From Phycisphaera mikurensis NBRC 102666 (GTDB lineage Bacteria > Planctomycetota > Phycisphaerae > Phycisphaerales > SM1A02): 7,080 nucleotides of DNA. Location: NCBI GenBank assembly GCA_945870475.1, contig CAMBSR010000116.1, forward strand, positions 1 to 7,080, in the 5' to 3' direction. A model generated the notes under the pieces. It did not search any database and was not told the DNA's origin. It saw only the letters and a list, made by a program, of their open reading frames with translations. Made by a program: the position numbers and the translations under genes. Shown here piece after piece: positions 6,297-7,080 of the stretch (positions within the stretch are counted from its first letter, which is position 1; every line of letters begins with the position of its first letter).

Positions 6297-7080
6297 TCAT
6301 GCGCCGCGCGTGTGTGCCTGAACCCGCAGCGCCTCCGCAAGCCGCACCAGCGACTCGCGCGGATGCAGCACGGCTGCCCAGGTGCGATCGGCGCGGAGCA
6401 GGGCGGCACGTGCGCGTTCGCGGTCGGCGGCGGCGCGTGCGTCCAGTTCCATGAAATCGCACGCGTGCGCATTGCGTGTGCGCGCCAATTCCTCGTGCAT
6501 GGCGCGCCATGCGGCGCGGCGCTCGGCGCTTGCACGCGGTGCGCGCGCAATGGCTTCCAGCGCGGCGCGCTTGCGATCGCTCATCGCGCCATGCGCGGAT
6601 TCCGGGTCAAACCAGCGCGCGCGGCGCTCGGTGGGCGTGACCGGAGGAGGGCCGTCATCCGGGGCAAACGGAAGCCGCAGCGTTGCCGTGGCCATGTCGA
6701 ACGCGGGCAGCGTGGCGCCCAGCCACGATGCCGCGAAGGCCTCGGTGGCGCGCTCGTAGGTTCCGCCCCCCGTGCCATGTACGAACCGGTCGCAGAGCGC
6801 GGCGCGCGCGATGGCGCTCGTGAGGAACGCGCGCGGCCAGATCGGCGCACCGCGTTCGCGAAGCGTGGGAAGCTCGCTCGCTCGCACGCGGGCGCGCAAT
6901 CCGTCCGCGGCCATGGTCCAGAAGGGAAGTTCGGCCCCCAACGGCCCGTCTTCCGCAAGGGGTTGCGCAACGCGCGGCACCAGCCGCACGGCATCGTTGA
7001 AGGCTCGCGCGCATCCGGCAGGGTCGGCGGCCGCGCGCGCAACGATGGCTGCGCCCAATGCCGTCTGCAGCAAGGTCGAC
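6297..7080 (-). CDS. Uncharacterised protein, C-terminal part (5' end outside window)
   Basis: The 260 visible residues end in a TGA at 6299-6297 and the frame stays open to the window edge, so the real start lies beyond 7080; the TTG at 7073 is probably internal. I cannot assign a function. Visible blocks are ELPFWTMAADGLRARV, then PRAFLTSAIARAALCDRF followed by VHGTGGGTYERATE, then TATLRLPF and a WFDPES segment. The last 100 residues are rich in Ala, Arg and Glu and look like long helices, possibly coiled coil, with a Leu/Arg pattern. From memory, the order of an LPFW block, an HGxGGxxYxxxT-like block, an ATLxLPF block and a later xPE segment recurs in uncharacterised planctomycete proteins; this was not verified. 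No signal peptide or membrane segment is visible in this part. It is convergent with the lysS operon and so is not part of it. Confidence 0.7.
   Translation of the reverse strand, partial: STLLQTALGAAIVARAAADPAGCARAFNDAVRLVPRVAQPLAEDGPLGAELPFWTMAADGLRARVRASELPTLRERGAPIWPRAFLTSAIARAALCDRFVHGTGGGTYERATEAFAASWLGATLPAFDMATATLRLPFAPDDGPPPVTPTERRARWFDPESAHGAMSDRKRAALEAIARAPRASAERRAAWRAMHEELARTRNAHACDFMELDARAAADRERARAALLRADRTWAAVLHPRESLVRLAEALRVQAHTRGA

Overview
The window is a compact, very GC-rich (by eye close to 70% G+C) piece of bacterial chromosome carrying six protein genes, of which the first and last run off the window edges. No tRNA, rRNA, CRISPR array, insertion sequence or phage gene was seen. 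The gene content, scarce Shine-Dalgarno sites and a C-terminal gene fragment resembling a planctomycete-type uncharacterised family suggest a high-GC Planctomycetota bacterium, perhaps of the Phycisphaerae. That placement is inference from protein style and is not proven.

Layout. On the minus strand, 1-1073 holds a nearly complete 6-phosphofructokinase whose C-terminus lies outside the window. A 58-base divergent intergenic region (1074-1131) carries two adjacent inverted repeats. The larger one (1103-1129) overlaps the probable lysS ribosome binding site. From 1132 four plus-strand genes follow almost without gaps: lysS (class II lysyl-tRNA synthetase), a secreted transglutaminase-like protein, nnrD (ADP-dependent NAD(P)H-hydrate dehydratase) and a YhaM-type OB-fold plus HD-domain 3'-5' exoribonuclease. 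The intergenic gap after lysS is 19 bases, and the next two junctions are 4-base start/stop overlaps (GTGA and ATGA). This is most simply one transcription unit with translational coupling. The operon ends at 6248. A 48-base GC-rich spacer with two strong inverted repeats separates it from a convergent minus-strand gene of unknown function (6297 to beyond 7080).

Function. The genes are mainly housekeeping: glycolysis (Pfk), tRNA charging (LysS), nucleotide-cofactor repair (NnrD) and RNA turnover (YhaM-like). The transglutaminase-like protein is the only one predicted to be exported and does not fit the others biochemically, so its place in the cassette is the least explained part of the operon. 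I did not find convincing evidence for a wholly new biological system. The best leads are the palindromic divergent control region, the mixed nucleotide/pyrophosphate signature of the phosphofructokinase, the coupled cassette and the uncharacterised convergent gene. Many very long open frames on both strands are by-products of the high G+C content and were left out.
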